Below, piece after piece: positions 33,468-47,400 of a stretch of 64,000 nt of DNA. Position 1 is the first letter of the stretch. Each line of letters opens with the position of its first letter. The DNA lies in NCBI GenBank assembly GCA_003254905.1, contig QANU01055553.1:365828-429827 (forward strand). The letters are read 5' to 3'. The position numbers and the translations under genes were made by a program. The DNA comes from Nissolia schottii. Its lineage: Eukaryota > Streptophyta > Magnoliopsida > Fabales > Fabaceae. The notes under the pieces are model-generated. The model made no database searches. It was given only the letters and a program-made list of their open reading frames with translations, and was not told the origin of the DNA.

Positions 33468-33484
33468 ATTTCTGGTTGGTTACA
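33468..33484. other. Junction between the truncated gene and the 328-bp repeats
   Basis: The sequence following the stop (TTTCTGGTTGGTTACA) is nearly the same as the end of each 328-bp repeat (GACTGGTCGGTTACG), so the first repeat abuts the exon almost directly. Confidence 0.5.
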
Positions 33485-34480
33485 TTGACATTGTTAGTAC
33501 ATTGACATTAAGTAATTAAGCAAGTATCTTGTTTTTTTCCCCTTTTCCTCCTCTGTTTATTTCCATCTTTATTTTCCTTAACATTTTGTCCATTAATTCA
33601 GATATACCTGAGTAGCAGTCTTCAAATTAATATTTTGTTAGGTTCATTCCATATTTTTCTAATGGCACTACTGTCACTGAAAGGACAATTGAACTTGGAA
33701 ACAGTTTCTAAGACTAGATACTAAATGCAAACAGCAATTAGCTAAATGTGATATTAATTGGCTTGTGATTTAGGGAAGCTAAAGGTTAAGTGAGTAAGAC
33801 TGGTCGGTTACGTTGACATTGTTAGTACCTTGACATTAAGTAATTAAGCAAGTATCTTGTTTTTTTTCCCTTTTCCTCCTCTGTTTATTTCCATCTTTAT
33901 TTTCCTTAACATTTTGTCCATTAATTCAGATATACCTGAGTAGCAGTCTTCAAATTAATATTTTGTTAGGTTCATTCCATATTTTTCTAATGGCACTACT
34001 GTCACTGAAAGGACAATTGAACTTGGAAACAGTTTCTAAGACTAGATACTAAATGCAAACAGCAATTAGCTAAATGTGATATTAATTGGCTTGTGATTTA
34101 GGGAAGCTAAAGGTTAAGTGAGTAAGACTGGTCGGTTACGTTGACATTGTTAGTACCTTGACATTAAGTAATTAAGCAAGTATCTTGTTTTTTTTTTTTT
34201 TCCTTTTCCGCTGTTTATTTCCATCTTTATTTTCCTAAAAATTTTGTCCATTAATTCAGATATAGTTGAGTAGCAGTCTTCAAATTAATATTTTGTTAGG
34301 TTCATTCCATATTTTTCTAATGGCACCACTGTCACTGAAAGGACAATTGAACGAAACAGCTTCTGAGACTAGAAATGCAAAACAGCAATTAGCTAAATGT
34401 GATATTAATTGGCTTGTGATTTAGGGAAGCTAAAGGTTAAGTAATTAAGACTGGTTGGTTACATTGACATTGCTAGTATT
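33485..34480. repeat. Three tandem copies of a ~328-bp unit plus a partial fourth
   Basis: Units begin TTGACATTGTTAGTAC at 33485, 33813 and 34141, and a fourth starts at 34464 (spacing 328, 328, 323). The first two are almost identical; the third has small indels and a longer T run. Shared words: AAGCAAGTATCTTG, CATTTTGTCCATTAATTC, TCACTGAAAGGACAATTGAAC. No coding content; probably duplicated intron sequence of the upstream gene. Confidence 0.9.
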
Positions 34481-34635
34481 TTTTTCAAACCCGTTTTGAA
34501 TAGAAATTATGGTTTAGTCAATTTCTCTTTTCAGGGATGTCATACTGGAAAGCTAAAACAAATAACCTTGGTGGGTGGACATGCAGTATTTGTTCTAACT
34601 CTGTACCACATTTGCATGTTCACAAAATTATATTG
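34481..34635. other. Unique segment before the satellite array
   Basis: Contains a TTTCTCTTTTCAG acceptor-like site at about 34522-34534, followed by 100 bp with an open plus-strand frame (GCHTGKLKQITLVGGHAVFV) running to another TTGCAG directly at the array edge (34638). It might be a displaced exon of the truncated gene, but I do not recognise the peptide. Confidence 0.3.
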
Positions 34636-37600
34636 CAGGAGAGGAGGAGGCGTCATGTGGCGATTGAAGGCATCGACGTCAAGAGGTTCTAGGGAAGCAG
34701 TTGGACTACAGGTATGTCTACCCATTGTGACTCTTAGGCATTTTGTACTTTGTATTAGCTAAATAGATTAGACATGCCATTAGTTCTTATATGCAGTAGA
34801 TGTATATGTATAAGCAAATGCGTAACTATTTATGGACCCATGTGAATGTATGTGTATATATGATGGAATGTTATGCACGATTTCCTTAGATGTCATTAAA
34901 CGCTTAAGTCTTATAGACTCTATCGCTTGCTTATATATGTACGTCTTCTCGAACAGCCGCGGCTCATATTTTATGTTTTAATAAAGAAAGGAAAATTTTT
35001 TTTAACTGATCCATATTTTCAATAAAAGAGTATTTTTGAGGATAATTTAGGATTAACAGTATTCCAACCAAAGCAGAGAGCATTGTTTATGACTTAGGCG
35101 TAAACAAGTAGCAGGGATGTTACCTTTGGTATCAGAGTGGTCGGTCCAAGTGAGCCTGAGGACTGTGCTGCATTATGCTTTCGAGCATGTTAATGGTGTA
35201 TACTGCTACAGAGTTGTATGTGCTGAATTTATGTGCACTAGCCTTCTTGAGCCTGATCAACTCGAGATTTAGGCAGGTGCACTAGTTCAGCCATGTCGCC
35301 CCGTACAGACAATGCACGACGTTCCACAGAGCCTGCGAATTTCGCAGAGCTCATTAGGTAGATTGCCCGAGAGCGAACAAGATGGCAGATGAAGATACTC
35401 ACGACTAGCACAGATTAAAATAAGTAGGGATTTTAGTATACCTTGACACCTAGAGATCTCCTGAGTGACCTGGATCATGAATGAATCAATAACGGATAGT
35501 TATGTCCCATATGATCCCCACTGAGGACGCAGTGTTCTCACCTCCACTCATTTATGGTCCTTGGCGAGCACGACGAGTACACAGGAGAGGAGGAGGCGTC
35601 ATGTGGCGATTGAAGGCCTTGGGATCAAGAGGTTCCACGGAAGCAAGCAGCTGGACTACAGGTATGTCTACGCATTGTGACTCTTAGGCATTTTGTACTT
35701 TGTATTTGCTAAATAGATTAGACATGCCATTAGATCTTATATGCAGTAGATGTATATGTATATGTATAAGCAAATGCGTAACTATTTTATGGACCCACGT
35801 GAATGAATATATATGTATATATGATGGAATGTTATGCTCGATTTCCTTAGATGTATTTTTGAGGATCATATAGGATTAACAGTATTCCAACCAAAGTAGT
35901 TAACAACCAGAGAGCATTGTTTACGAGTTAGGCTTAAACAGGTAGCAGGGATGTTACCTTGGGTATCAGAGTGGTCGGTCCAAGTGAGCCTGTGGACTGT
36001 GCCGCATTATGCTTTCGAGCATGTTAACGGTGTATATTGCAACAGAGTTGTTTGTGCTGAATTTATGTGCACTAGCCTTTTTGAGCCTGATCAACTCGAG
36101 ATTTAGGCAGGTGCAGTAGATCAGCCATGTCGCCCTGTACTGACAATGCACGACGTTCAGCAGAGCCTGCGAATTAGAGCTCATTAGGTAGATTGCCCGA
36201 GAGCGAATAAGATGGCAAATGAAGATACTCACGACTAGCACAGATTAAAATAAGTAGGGATTTTAGTATACCTTGACACCTAGAGATCTCCTGAGTGACC
36301 TGGATCATGAATGAATCAATAACGGATAGTTATGTCCCATATGATCCCCACTGAGGACGCAGTGTTCTCACCTCCACTCATTTATGGTCCTTGGCGAGCA
36401 CGACGAGTACACAGGAGAGGAGGAGGCGTCATGTGGCGATTGAAGGCCTTGGGATCAAGAGGTTCCACGGAAGCAAGCAGCTGGACTACAGGTATGTCTA
36501 CGCATTGTGACTGTTAGGCATTTTGTACTTTGTATTTGCTAAATAGATTAGACATGCCATTAGATCTTATATGCAGTAGATGTATATGTATATGTATAAG
36601 AAAATGCGTACTTATTTATGGACCCATGTGAATGTATATATATGTATATATGATGTAATGTTGTGCACGATTTCCTTAGATGTCATTAAACACATAAGTC
36701 CTATAGACTCTATCACTTGTTTATATATGTACGTCTTCTCGAACACGCACGGCTCATATTTTATGTTTTAATAAAGAAAGGAAAAAAAGTTTTTAACTGA
36801 TCCATATTTTTAATAAAAGAGTATTTTTGAGGATAATAAATAGTATTCCAACCAAAGCAGTTAACAACATGTGAGCATTGTTTACGACTTAGGCATAAAC
36901 AGGTAGCAGGGATATTACCTTTCGTATCAGAGTGGTTGGTCCAAGTGAGCCTGAGGACTGTGTCGCATTATGCTTTCTAGCATGTTAACGGTGTATACTG
37001 CTACAGAGTTGTATGTGCTGAATTTATGTGCACTAGCCTTCTTGAGCTTGATCAACTCGAGATTTAGGCAGGTGCCGTAGTTCAGCCATGTTGCCCCGTA
37101 CAGACAATGCACGACGTTCCACAGAGCCTGCGACTTTCGCAAAGCTCATTAGGTAGATTGCCCGAGAGCAAACAAGATGGCAGATGAAGATACTCACGAC
37201 TAGCACAGATTAAAATAAGTAAGGATTTTAGTATACCTTGACACCTAGAGATCTCCTGAGTGACCTGGATCATGAATGAATCAATAACGGATAGTTATGT
37301 CCCATATGATCCCCACTGAGGACGCAGTGTTCTCACCTCCACTCATTTATGGTCCTTGGCGAGCACGACGAGTACACAGGAGAGGAGGAGGCGTCATGTG
37401 GCGATTGAAGGCCTTGGGATCAAGAGGTTCCACGGAAGCAAGCAGCTGGACTACAGGTATGTCTACGCATTGTGACTGTTAGGCATTTTGTACTTTGTAT
37501 TTGCTAAATAGATTAGACATGCCATTAGATCTTATATGCAGTAGATGTATATGTATATGTATAAGAAAATGCGTACTTATTTATGGACCCATGTGAATGT

Positions 37601-40600
37601 ATATATATGTATATATGATGTAATGTTGTGCACGATTTCCTTAGATGTCATTAAACACATAAGTCCTATAGACTCTATCACTTGTTTATATATGTACGTC
37701 TTCTCGAACACGCACGGCTCATATTTTATGTTTTAATAAAGAAAGGAAAAAAAGTTTTTAACTGATCCATATTTTTAATAAAAGAGTATTTTTGAGGATA
37801 ATAAATAGTATTCCAACCAAAGCAGTTAACAACATGTGAGCATTGTTTACGACTTAGGCATAAACAGGTAGCAGGGATATTACCTTTCGTATCAGAGTGG
37901 TTGGTCCAAGTGAGCCTGAGGACTGTGTCGCATTATGCTTTCTAGCATGTTAACGGTGTATACTGCTACAGAGTTGTATGTGCTGAATTTATGTGCACTA
38001 GCCTTCTTGAGCCTGATCAACTCGAGATTTAGGCAGGTGCCGTAGTTCAGCCACGTTGCCCCGTACAGACAATGCACGACGTTCCACAGAGCCTGCGACT
38101 TTTGCAGAGCTCATTAGGTAGATTGCCCGAGAGCGAACAAGATGGCAGATGAAGATACTCACGACTAGCACAGATTAAAATAAGTAAGGATTTTAGTATA
38201 CCCCGACACCTAGAGAACTCCTGAGTGACGTGCATCATGATTGAATCAATAACGGATAGTTATGCCCCATATTATCCCCACTAAGGACGCAGTGTTCTCA
38301 CCCCGACTCATTTATGGTCCTTGTCGAGCACGACGAGTACACAGGAGAGGAGGAGGTGTCATGTGGCGATTGAAGGCCTTGGCGTCAAAAGGTTCCGGGG
38401 AAGCAAGCAGCTGGATTACAGGTATGTCTATGCATTGTGACTCTTAGGCATTTTGTACTTTGTATTTGGTAAATAGACTAGACATGCCATTAGTTCTTAT
38501 ATGCAGCAGATGTATATACATATGAATAAGCAAATGCGTAACTATTAATGGAGCCACATGAATGTATATATATGTATGCATATATGATGGAATGTTATGC
38601 ACGATTTCCTTAGATGTCATTAAACGCTTAAGACTTATAGACTCTATCGCTTGCTTATATATGTACGTCTTCTCGAACACGCACGACTCATATTTTGTGT
38701 TTTAATAAAGAAAGGAAAAAAATTTTAACTGATCCATATTTTTTCAGTAAAAGAGTAATTTTGAGGATAATATAGGATTAACAGTGTTCCAACCAAAGCA
38801 GTTAACAACCTGAGAGCATTGTTTACAACTTAGGCGTAAACAGGTAACAGGGACGTTACCTTTGGTATTAGAGTGGTCGGTCCAAGTGAGCCTGTGGACT
38901 GTGCCGCATTATGCTTTCGAGCATGTTAACGGTGTATACTGTTACAGAGTTGTATGTGCTAAATTTATGTGCACTAGCCTTCTTGAGCCTGATCAACTCG
39001 AGATTTAGGTAGGTGCAGTAGATCAGCCATGTCGCCCTGTACTGACAATGCACGACGTTCCGCAGAGCCTGCGAATTTCGCAGAGCTCATTAGGTAGATT
39101 GCCGAGAGCGAACAAGATGGCAAATGAAGATACTCACGACTAGCACAGATTAAAATAAGTAGGGATTTTAGTATACCTTGACACGTAGAGATCTCCTGAG
39201 TGACCTGGATCATGAATGAATCAATAACGGATAGTTATGTCCCATATGATCCCCACTGAGGACGCAGTGTTCTCACCCCCACTCATTTATGGTCCTTGGC
39301 GAGCACGACGAGTAAACAGGAGAGGAGGAGGCGTCATGTGGCGATTGAAGGCCTCGGCGTCAAGAGGTTCCAGGGAACCAAGCAGTTGGACTACAGGTAT
39401 GTCTACGCATTGTGACTTTTAGGCATTTTGTATTTTGTATTTGCTAAATAGATTAGACATGCCATTAGATCTTATATGCAGTAGATGTATATGTATATGA
39501 ATAAGCAAATGCGTAATATGATGGAATGTTATGCACGATTTCCTTAGATGTCATTAAACGCTTAAGTCTTATAGACTCTATCGCTTACTTATATATGTAC
39601 GTCTTCTCGAACACGCACGGCTCATATTTTATGTTTTAATAAAGAAAGGAAAAAAATTTTAACTGATCCATATTTTCAGTAAAAGAGTATTTTTGAGGAT
39701 AATATAGGATTAACAGTATTCCAACCAAATCAGTTAACAACCTGAGAGCATTGTTTACGACTTAGGCGTAAACAAGTAGCATGGATGTTACCTTGGGTAT
39801 CAGAGTGGTCGGTCCAAGTGAACCTGAGGACTGAGCCGCCTGATGCTTTTGAGCATGTTAACGGTGTGTATTGCTACAGAGTTGAATGTGCTGAATTTAT
39901 GTGCACTAGCCTTCTTGAGCCTGATCAACTCGAGATTTAGGCAGGTGCAGTAGTTCAGTAATATCGCCCCGGACAGACAATGCACGACGTTCCTCAGAGC
40001 GTGCGACTTTCGTAGAGCTCATTAGGTAGATTGCCCGAGAGCGAACAAGATGGCAGATGAAGATACTCACCACTAGCACAGATTAAAATAAGTAGGGATT
40101 TTAGTATACCTTGACACCTAGAGATCTTCTGAGTGACCTGGATCATGAATGAATCAATAACGGATAGTTATGTCCCATATGATCCCCACTAAGGACGCAG
40201 TGTTCTCGCCCCAACTCATTTATGGTCTTTGGCGAGCACGACGAGTACACAGGAGATGACGAGGTGTCATGTGGCGATTGAAGGCCTCGGCGTCAAGAGG
40301 TTCTAGGGAAGCAAGCAGCTGGACTACAGGCATGTCTATGTATTGTGACTCTTAGGCATTTTGTATTTTGTATTTGCTAAATAGATTAGACATGACATTA
40401 GTTCTTATATGCAGTAGATGTATATGTATATGAATCAGCAAATGGGTAACTATTAATGGAGCCACGTGAATGTATATATATGTATGTATATATGATGGAA
40501 TGTTATGGATGATTTCCTTAGATGTCATTAAACGCTTAAATCTTATAGACTCTATCGCTTGTTTATATATGTACGTCTTTTCAAACACGCACGACTCATA

Positions 40601-41388
40601 TTTTATGTTTTAATAAAGAAAGGAAAAAAATTTTAACTGATCCATATTTTCAGTAAAAGTATTTTTGAGGATAATATAGGAATAACAGTATTCCAACCAA
40701 AACAGTTAACAACATGTGAGCATTGTTTACGACTTAGGCATAAACAGGTAGTAGGGATGTTACCTTTGGTATTAGAATGGTCGGTCCAATAGAGCCTGAG
40801 CACGATGCCGCATTATGCTTTCGAGCATGTTAACGGTGTATACTGGTACAGAGTTGTATGTGCTGAATTTATGTGCACTAGCCTTCTTGAGCCTGATCAA
40901 CTCGAGATTTAGGCAGGTGCTGTAGTTCAGCCATGTCGCTCCGTACGGACAATGCACGACGTTCCGCAGAGCCTGCGACTTTCGCAGAGCTCATTAGGTA
41001 GATTGCCCGAGAGCAAACAAGATGGCATATGAAGATACTCACCACTAGCACAGATTAAAATAAGTAAGGATTTAGTATACCTGGACACCTAGAGATCTCC
41101 TGAGTGACCTGGATCATGAATGAATCAATAACGGATAGTTATGTCCCATATGATCCCCACTGAGGACGCAGTGTTCTCACCTCCACTCATTTATGGTCCT
41201 TTACGAACACGACGAGTACACAGGGGAGGAGGAGGCGTCATGTGGCGATTGAAAACCTCGGCGTCAAGAGGTTCCAGGGAAGCAAGCAACTGGACTACAG
41301 GTATGTCTACGCATTGTGACTCTTAGGCATTTTGTACTTTGTATTTGCTAAATAGATTAGACATGCCATTAGATCTTATATGCAGTAG

Positions 41389-41419
<31 letters not shown>

Positions 41420-44400
41420 AGAAAATGCGTAACTATTGATGGACTCATGTGAATGTCTATATATGTATATATGATGTAATGTTGTGCACGATTTCCTTAG
41501 ATGTCATTAAACGCATAAGTCTTATAGACTCTATCGCTTGTTTATGTATGTACGTCTTCTCGAACACGCACGACTCATATTTTATGTTTTAATAAAGAAA
41601 GGAAAAAAAGTTTTTAACTGATCCATATTTTCAGTAAAAGAGTATTTTTGAGGATAATAATTAGTATTCCAACCAAAGCAGTTAACAACATGTGAGCATT
41701 GTTTACGACTTAGGCGTAAACAAGTAGCAGGGATGTTACCTTTGGTATCAGAGTGGTCGGTCCAAGTGAGCCTGAGGACTGTGCTGCATTATGCTTTCGA
41801 GCATGTTAATGGTGTATACTGCTACAGAGTTGTATGTGGTGAATTTATGTGCACTAGCCTTCTTGAGCCTGATCAACTCGAGATTTAGGCAGGTGCACTA
41901 GTTCAGCCATGTCGCCCCGTACAGACAATGCACGATGTTCCACAGAGCCTGCGAATTTCACAGAGCTCATTAGGTAGATTGCCCGAGAGCGAACAAGATA
42001 GCAAATGAAGATACTCACGACTAGCACAGATTAAAATAAGTAGGGATTTTAGTATACCTCGACACCTAGAGATCTCCTAAGTGATCTGCATCATGAATGA
42101 ATCAATAACAGATAGTTATGCCCCATATTATCCCCACTAAGGACGCAGCGTTCTCACCCCGACCCAGTTATGGTCCTTGTCGAGCACGACGAGTACACAG
42201 GAGAGGAGGAGGCGTCATGTGGCGATTGAAGGCCTCGGCGTCAAGAGGTTCCAGGGAAGAAAGCAGCTGGACAACAGGTATGTCTATGAATTGTGACTCT
42301 TAGGCATTTTGTACTTTGTATTTGCTAAATAGATTAGACACGCCATTAGTTCTTATATGCAGTAGATGTATATGTATATGATTAAGCAAATGCATAACTA
42401 TTTATGGACCCACGTGAATGTATATATATGTATATATGATGGAATGTTATGCACAATTTCCTTAAATGTCATTAAACGCTTAAGTCTTATAGACTCTATC
42501 GCTTGCTTATATATGTACGTCTTCTCGAACACGCTCGGCTGATATTTTATGTTTTAATAAAGAAAGGAAATTTTTTTTTAACTAATCCATATTTTCAGTA
42601 AAAGAGTATTCTTGAGGATAATATAGGATTAACAGTATTCCAACCAAAGCAATTAACAACCTGAGAGCATTGTTTACGACTTAGGCGTAAACAAGTAGCA
42701 GGGATGTTACCTTTGGTGTCAGAGTGGTCGGTCCAAGTGAGCCTGAGGATTGTGTCGCATTATGCTTTCGAGCATTTTAATGGTGTATACTGCTACAGAG
42801 TTGTATGTGCTGAATTTATGTGCTTTAGCCTTCTTGAGCCTAATCAACTCGGGATTTAGGCAGGTGCCGTAGTTCATCCATGTCACCCGGTACAGACAAT
42901 GCACGACGTTCCGTAAAGCCTGCGACTTTCGCAGAGCTCATTAGGTAGATTGCTCGAGAACGAACAAGATGGCAGATGAAGATACTCACGACTAGCACAA
43001 ATTAAAATAAGTAGGGATTTTTGTATACCTTGACACCTAGAGATCTCCTGAGTGACCTGGATCATGAATGAATCAATAACGGATAGTTATGTCCCATATG
43101 ATCCCCACTGAGGACACAGTGTTCTCACCCCCACTCATTTATGGTCCTTGGCGAGCACGACGAGTACACAGGAGAGGAGGAGGCGTCATGTGGCGATTGA
43201 AGGCCTCGGCGTCAAGAGGTTCCAGGGAAGCAAGCAGCTGGACTACAGGTATGTCTATGCATTGTGACTCTTAGGCATTTTGTACTTTGTATTTGCTAAA
43301 TAGATTAGACATGCCATTAGTTCTTATATGCAGTAGATGTATATGTATATGAATAAGCAAATGCATAACTATTAATGGAGCCACGTGAATGTATATATAT
43401 GTATGTATATATGATGGAATGTTATGCACGATTTACTTAGATGTCATTAAACGCTTAAGTCTTATAGACTCTATCGCTTGCTTATATATGTACGTCTTCT
43501 CGAACACGCACGGCTCATATTTTATGTTTTAATAAAGAAAGGAAAAAATTTTAACTGATCCATATTTTTTTAGTAAAAGAGTATTTTTGAGGATAATATA
43601 GGATAACAGTGTTCCAACCAAAGCAGTTAACAACGTGAGAGCATTGTTTACGACGCATTGTTTACGACTTAGGCGTAAACAGGTAGCAGAGATGTTACCT
43701 TTGGTATCAGAGTGGTCGGTCGAAGTGAGCCTGTGGACTGTGCCGCATTATGCTTTCGAGCATGTTAACGGTGTATACAGCTACAGAGTTGTATGTGCTG
43801 AATTTATGTGTACTAGCCTTCTTGTGCCTGATCAACTCGAGATTTAGGCAGGTGCAGTAGATCAGCCATGTCGCTCTGTACTGACAATGCACGACGTTCT
43901 GCAGAGCTTGCGAATTTCGCAGAGCTCATTAGGTAGATTGCCCGAGAACGAACAAGATGGCAAATGAAGATACTCACGACATGCACAGATTAAAATAAGT
44001 AGGGATTTTAGTATACCCTGACACCTAGAGATCTTCTAAGTGACAGGGATCATGAATGAATCAATAACGGATAGTTATGTCCCATATGATCCCACTAAGG
44101 ACGCAGTGTTCTCACCCCCACTCATTTATGGTCCTTGGCGAGCACGACGAGTACACAAGGGAGGAGGAGACGTCATGTGGCGATTGAAGGCCTTGGGGTC
44201 AAGAGGTTCCAGGGAAGCAAGCAGCTGGGCTACAGGTATGACTATGCATTGTGACTCATAGGCATTTTGTACTTTGTATTTGCTAAATAGATTAGACATG
44301 CCATTAGTTCTTATATGCAGTAGATGTGTATGCATATGAATAAGCAAATGCATAACTATTAATGGAGCCACGTGAATGTATATATATGTATGTATATATG

Positions 44401-47400
44401 ATGGAATGTTATGCACGATTTACTTAGATGTCATTAAATGCTTAAGTCTTATAGACTCTATCGCTTGCTTATATATGTACGTCTTCTAGAACAGGCACGG
44501 CTCATATTTTATGTTTTAATAAAGAAAGGAAAAAATTTTAACTGATCCATATTTTCAGTAAAAGAGTATTTTTGAGGATAATATAGGATTAACAGTATTC
44601 CAACCGAAGCAGTTAACAACCTGAGAGCATTGTTTACGACATAGGCTTAAACAAGTTGCAGGGATGTTACCTTTGGTATCAGAGTGGTCGGTCCAAGTGA
44701 GCCTGAGCACTATGCCGCATTATACTTTCGAGCATGTTAATGGTGTATACTGCTAGACAGTTGTATGTGCTGCATTTATGTACACTAGCCTTCTTGAGCC
44801 TGATCAACTCGAGGTTTGTGCAGGTGTAGTAGATCAACCCTATCGCCCCGTACAGACAATGCACGACGTTTCGCAGAGCCTGCGAATTTCGCAGAGCTCA
44901 TTAGGTAGATTGCCCGAGAGCGAACGGGATAACAGGTGAAGATACTCACGACCAGGACAGATGAAAATAAGTAGGGATTTTAGTATACTTTGACACCTAG
45001 AGATCTCCTGAGTGACCTGGATCATGAATGAATCAATAACGGATAGTTATGCCTCATATGATCCCACTGAGGACGCAGTGTTCTCACCCCCACTCATTTA
45101 TAGTCCTTGGCAAGCATGACGAGTACACAGGGGAGGAGGAGGCATCATGTGGCGATTGAAGGCCTCAGGGTCAAGAGGTTCAAGGGAAGCAAGCAGTTGG
45201 ACTATAAGTTTGACTACGCATTGTGACTCTTAGGCATTTTGTACTTTGTATTTGCTAAATAGATTAGAAATGCCATTATTTCTTATATGCAGTAGATGTA
45301 TATGTATATGAATAAGCAAATGCGTAACTATTTGTGGACCCACGTGAATGTATTTATATATGTATAGATGATGGAATGTTATGCACTATTTCCTTAGGTG
45401 TCATTAAACACTTAAGTCTTATAGACTCTATCGCTTGCTTATATATGTACGACTTCTCAAACACGCACAGCTCATATTTTATGTTTTAATAAAGAATGGA
45501 AAAAAAATTTAACTGATCCATATTTTTTCTGTAAAAGTTTTTTTGAGGATAATATAGGATTAACAGTATTCCAACCAAAGCAGTTAACAACCTAAGAGCA
45601 TTGTTTACGACTTAGGCTTAAACAGGTGGCAAGGATGTTACCTTCGGTATCAGAGTGGTCGGTTCAAGTGAGTCTGAGGACTGTGTTGCATTATGCTTTC
45701 GAGCATGTTAACGGTGTATACTGCTACAGAGTTGTATGTGCTGCATTTATGTGCACTAGCCTCCTTGAGCCTGAGCAAATCGAGATCTGTGCAGGTGTAG
45801 TAGATTAGCTCTGTCACCCCGTACAGACAATGCACGATGTTCCGCAGAGCCTGTGAATTTCGCAGAGCTGATTAGGTAGATTGCCCGAGAGCGAACGGGA
45901 TAACAGGTGAAGCTACGCACGACCAGGACAGATGAAAATAAGTAGGGATTTTAGTATACTTTGACACCTAGAGATCTCCTGAGTTACCTGGATCATGAAT
46001 GAATCAATAACGGATAGTTATGCCCGATATGATTCATATTGAGGACGCAGTGTTCTCACCTCTTCTCATTTATGGTTCTTGGCGAGCACGACGAGTACAC
46101 AGGGGAGGAGTAGGCGTCATGTGGCGATTGAAGGCCTCGGCGTCAAGAGGTTCTAGGGAAGCAGGCAGCTGGACTACAGGTATGTCTACGCATTGTGACT
46201 CTTAGGCATTTTGTACTTTGTATTTGCTAAATAGATTAGACATGCCATTAGTTCTTATATGCAGTAGATGTATATGTATATGTATAAGCAAATGCGTAAC
46301 TATTTATGGACCCTGGTGAATGTATAAATATGACCATATGATGTAATGTTATGCACGATTTCCTTAGATGTCATTAAACGAATAAGTCTTATAGACTCTA
46401 TCGCTTGTTTATATATACGTCTTCTCGAAGACGCACGGCTCATTTTTTATGTTTTAATGAAGAAAGGAAAATTTTTTTAACCGATCCATAATTTCAGAAA
46501 AAGAGTATTTTTGAGGATAATATAGGATTAATAGTATTCCAATCAAAGCAGTTAACAACATGTGAGCATTGTTTACGACTTAAGCGTAAACAGGTAGCAG
46601 GGATGTTACCTTTGGTATTAGAGTGGTCGGTCCAAGTGAGCCTGAGGACTTTGCCGCATTATGCTTTCGAGCATGTTAACGGTGCATATTGCTATAGAGT
46701 TGTATGTGCTGAATTTATGTGCACTAGCCTTCTTGAGCCTGATCAACTCGAGATTTGTGCAGATATAGTAGATCAGCCCTGTCGCCCCGTACAGACAATG
46801 CACGACGTTCCGCAGAGCCTGCGAATTTCACAGAGCTCATTAGGTAGATTGCCCGAGAGCGAACAAGGTGGCAGATGAAGATACTCACGACTAGCACAGA
46901 TTAAAATAAGTAGCGATTTTAGTATTTCTTGACACCTAGAGATCTCCTGAGTGACCTCGATTATGAATGAATGAATAACGGATAGTTATGCCCCATGTGA
47001 TCCCCACTGAGGACGCAGTGTTCTCACCCCCACTCATTTATGGTCCTTGTCGAGCACGACGAGTACACATGAGAGGAGGAGGCGTCATGTGGCGATTGAA
47101 GGCCTTGGCGTCAAGAGGTTCCAGGGAAGCAAGCAACTAGACTACAGGTATGTCTACGCATTGTGACTCTTAGGCATTTTGTGCTTTTTATTTGCTAAAT
47201 AGGTTGGACACGCCATTAGTTCTTATATGCAGTAGATGTATATGTATATGTATATGTAAATGGGTAACTATTTATGGACCCATATGAATGTATATATATG
47301 TATATATGATGGAATGTTATGCATCATTTCCTTAGATGTCATTAAACGGAAAAGTCTTATAGACTCTATCGCTTGCTTATATATGTACGTCTTCTCGAAC

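Noticed and set aside
36580-36771. 63-codon Tyr/Met-rich frame (MYMYMYKKMRTY)
   Set aside because: Encoded by GTATAT microsatellite-like sequence within the satellite unit and repeated with it.
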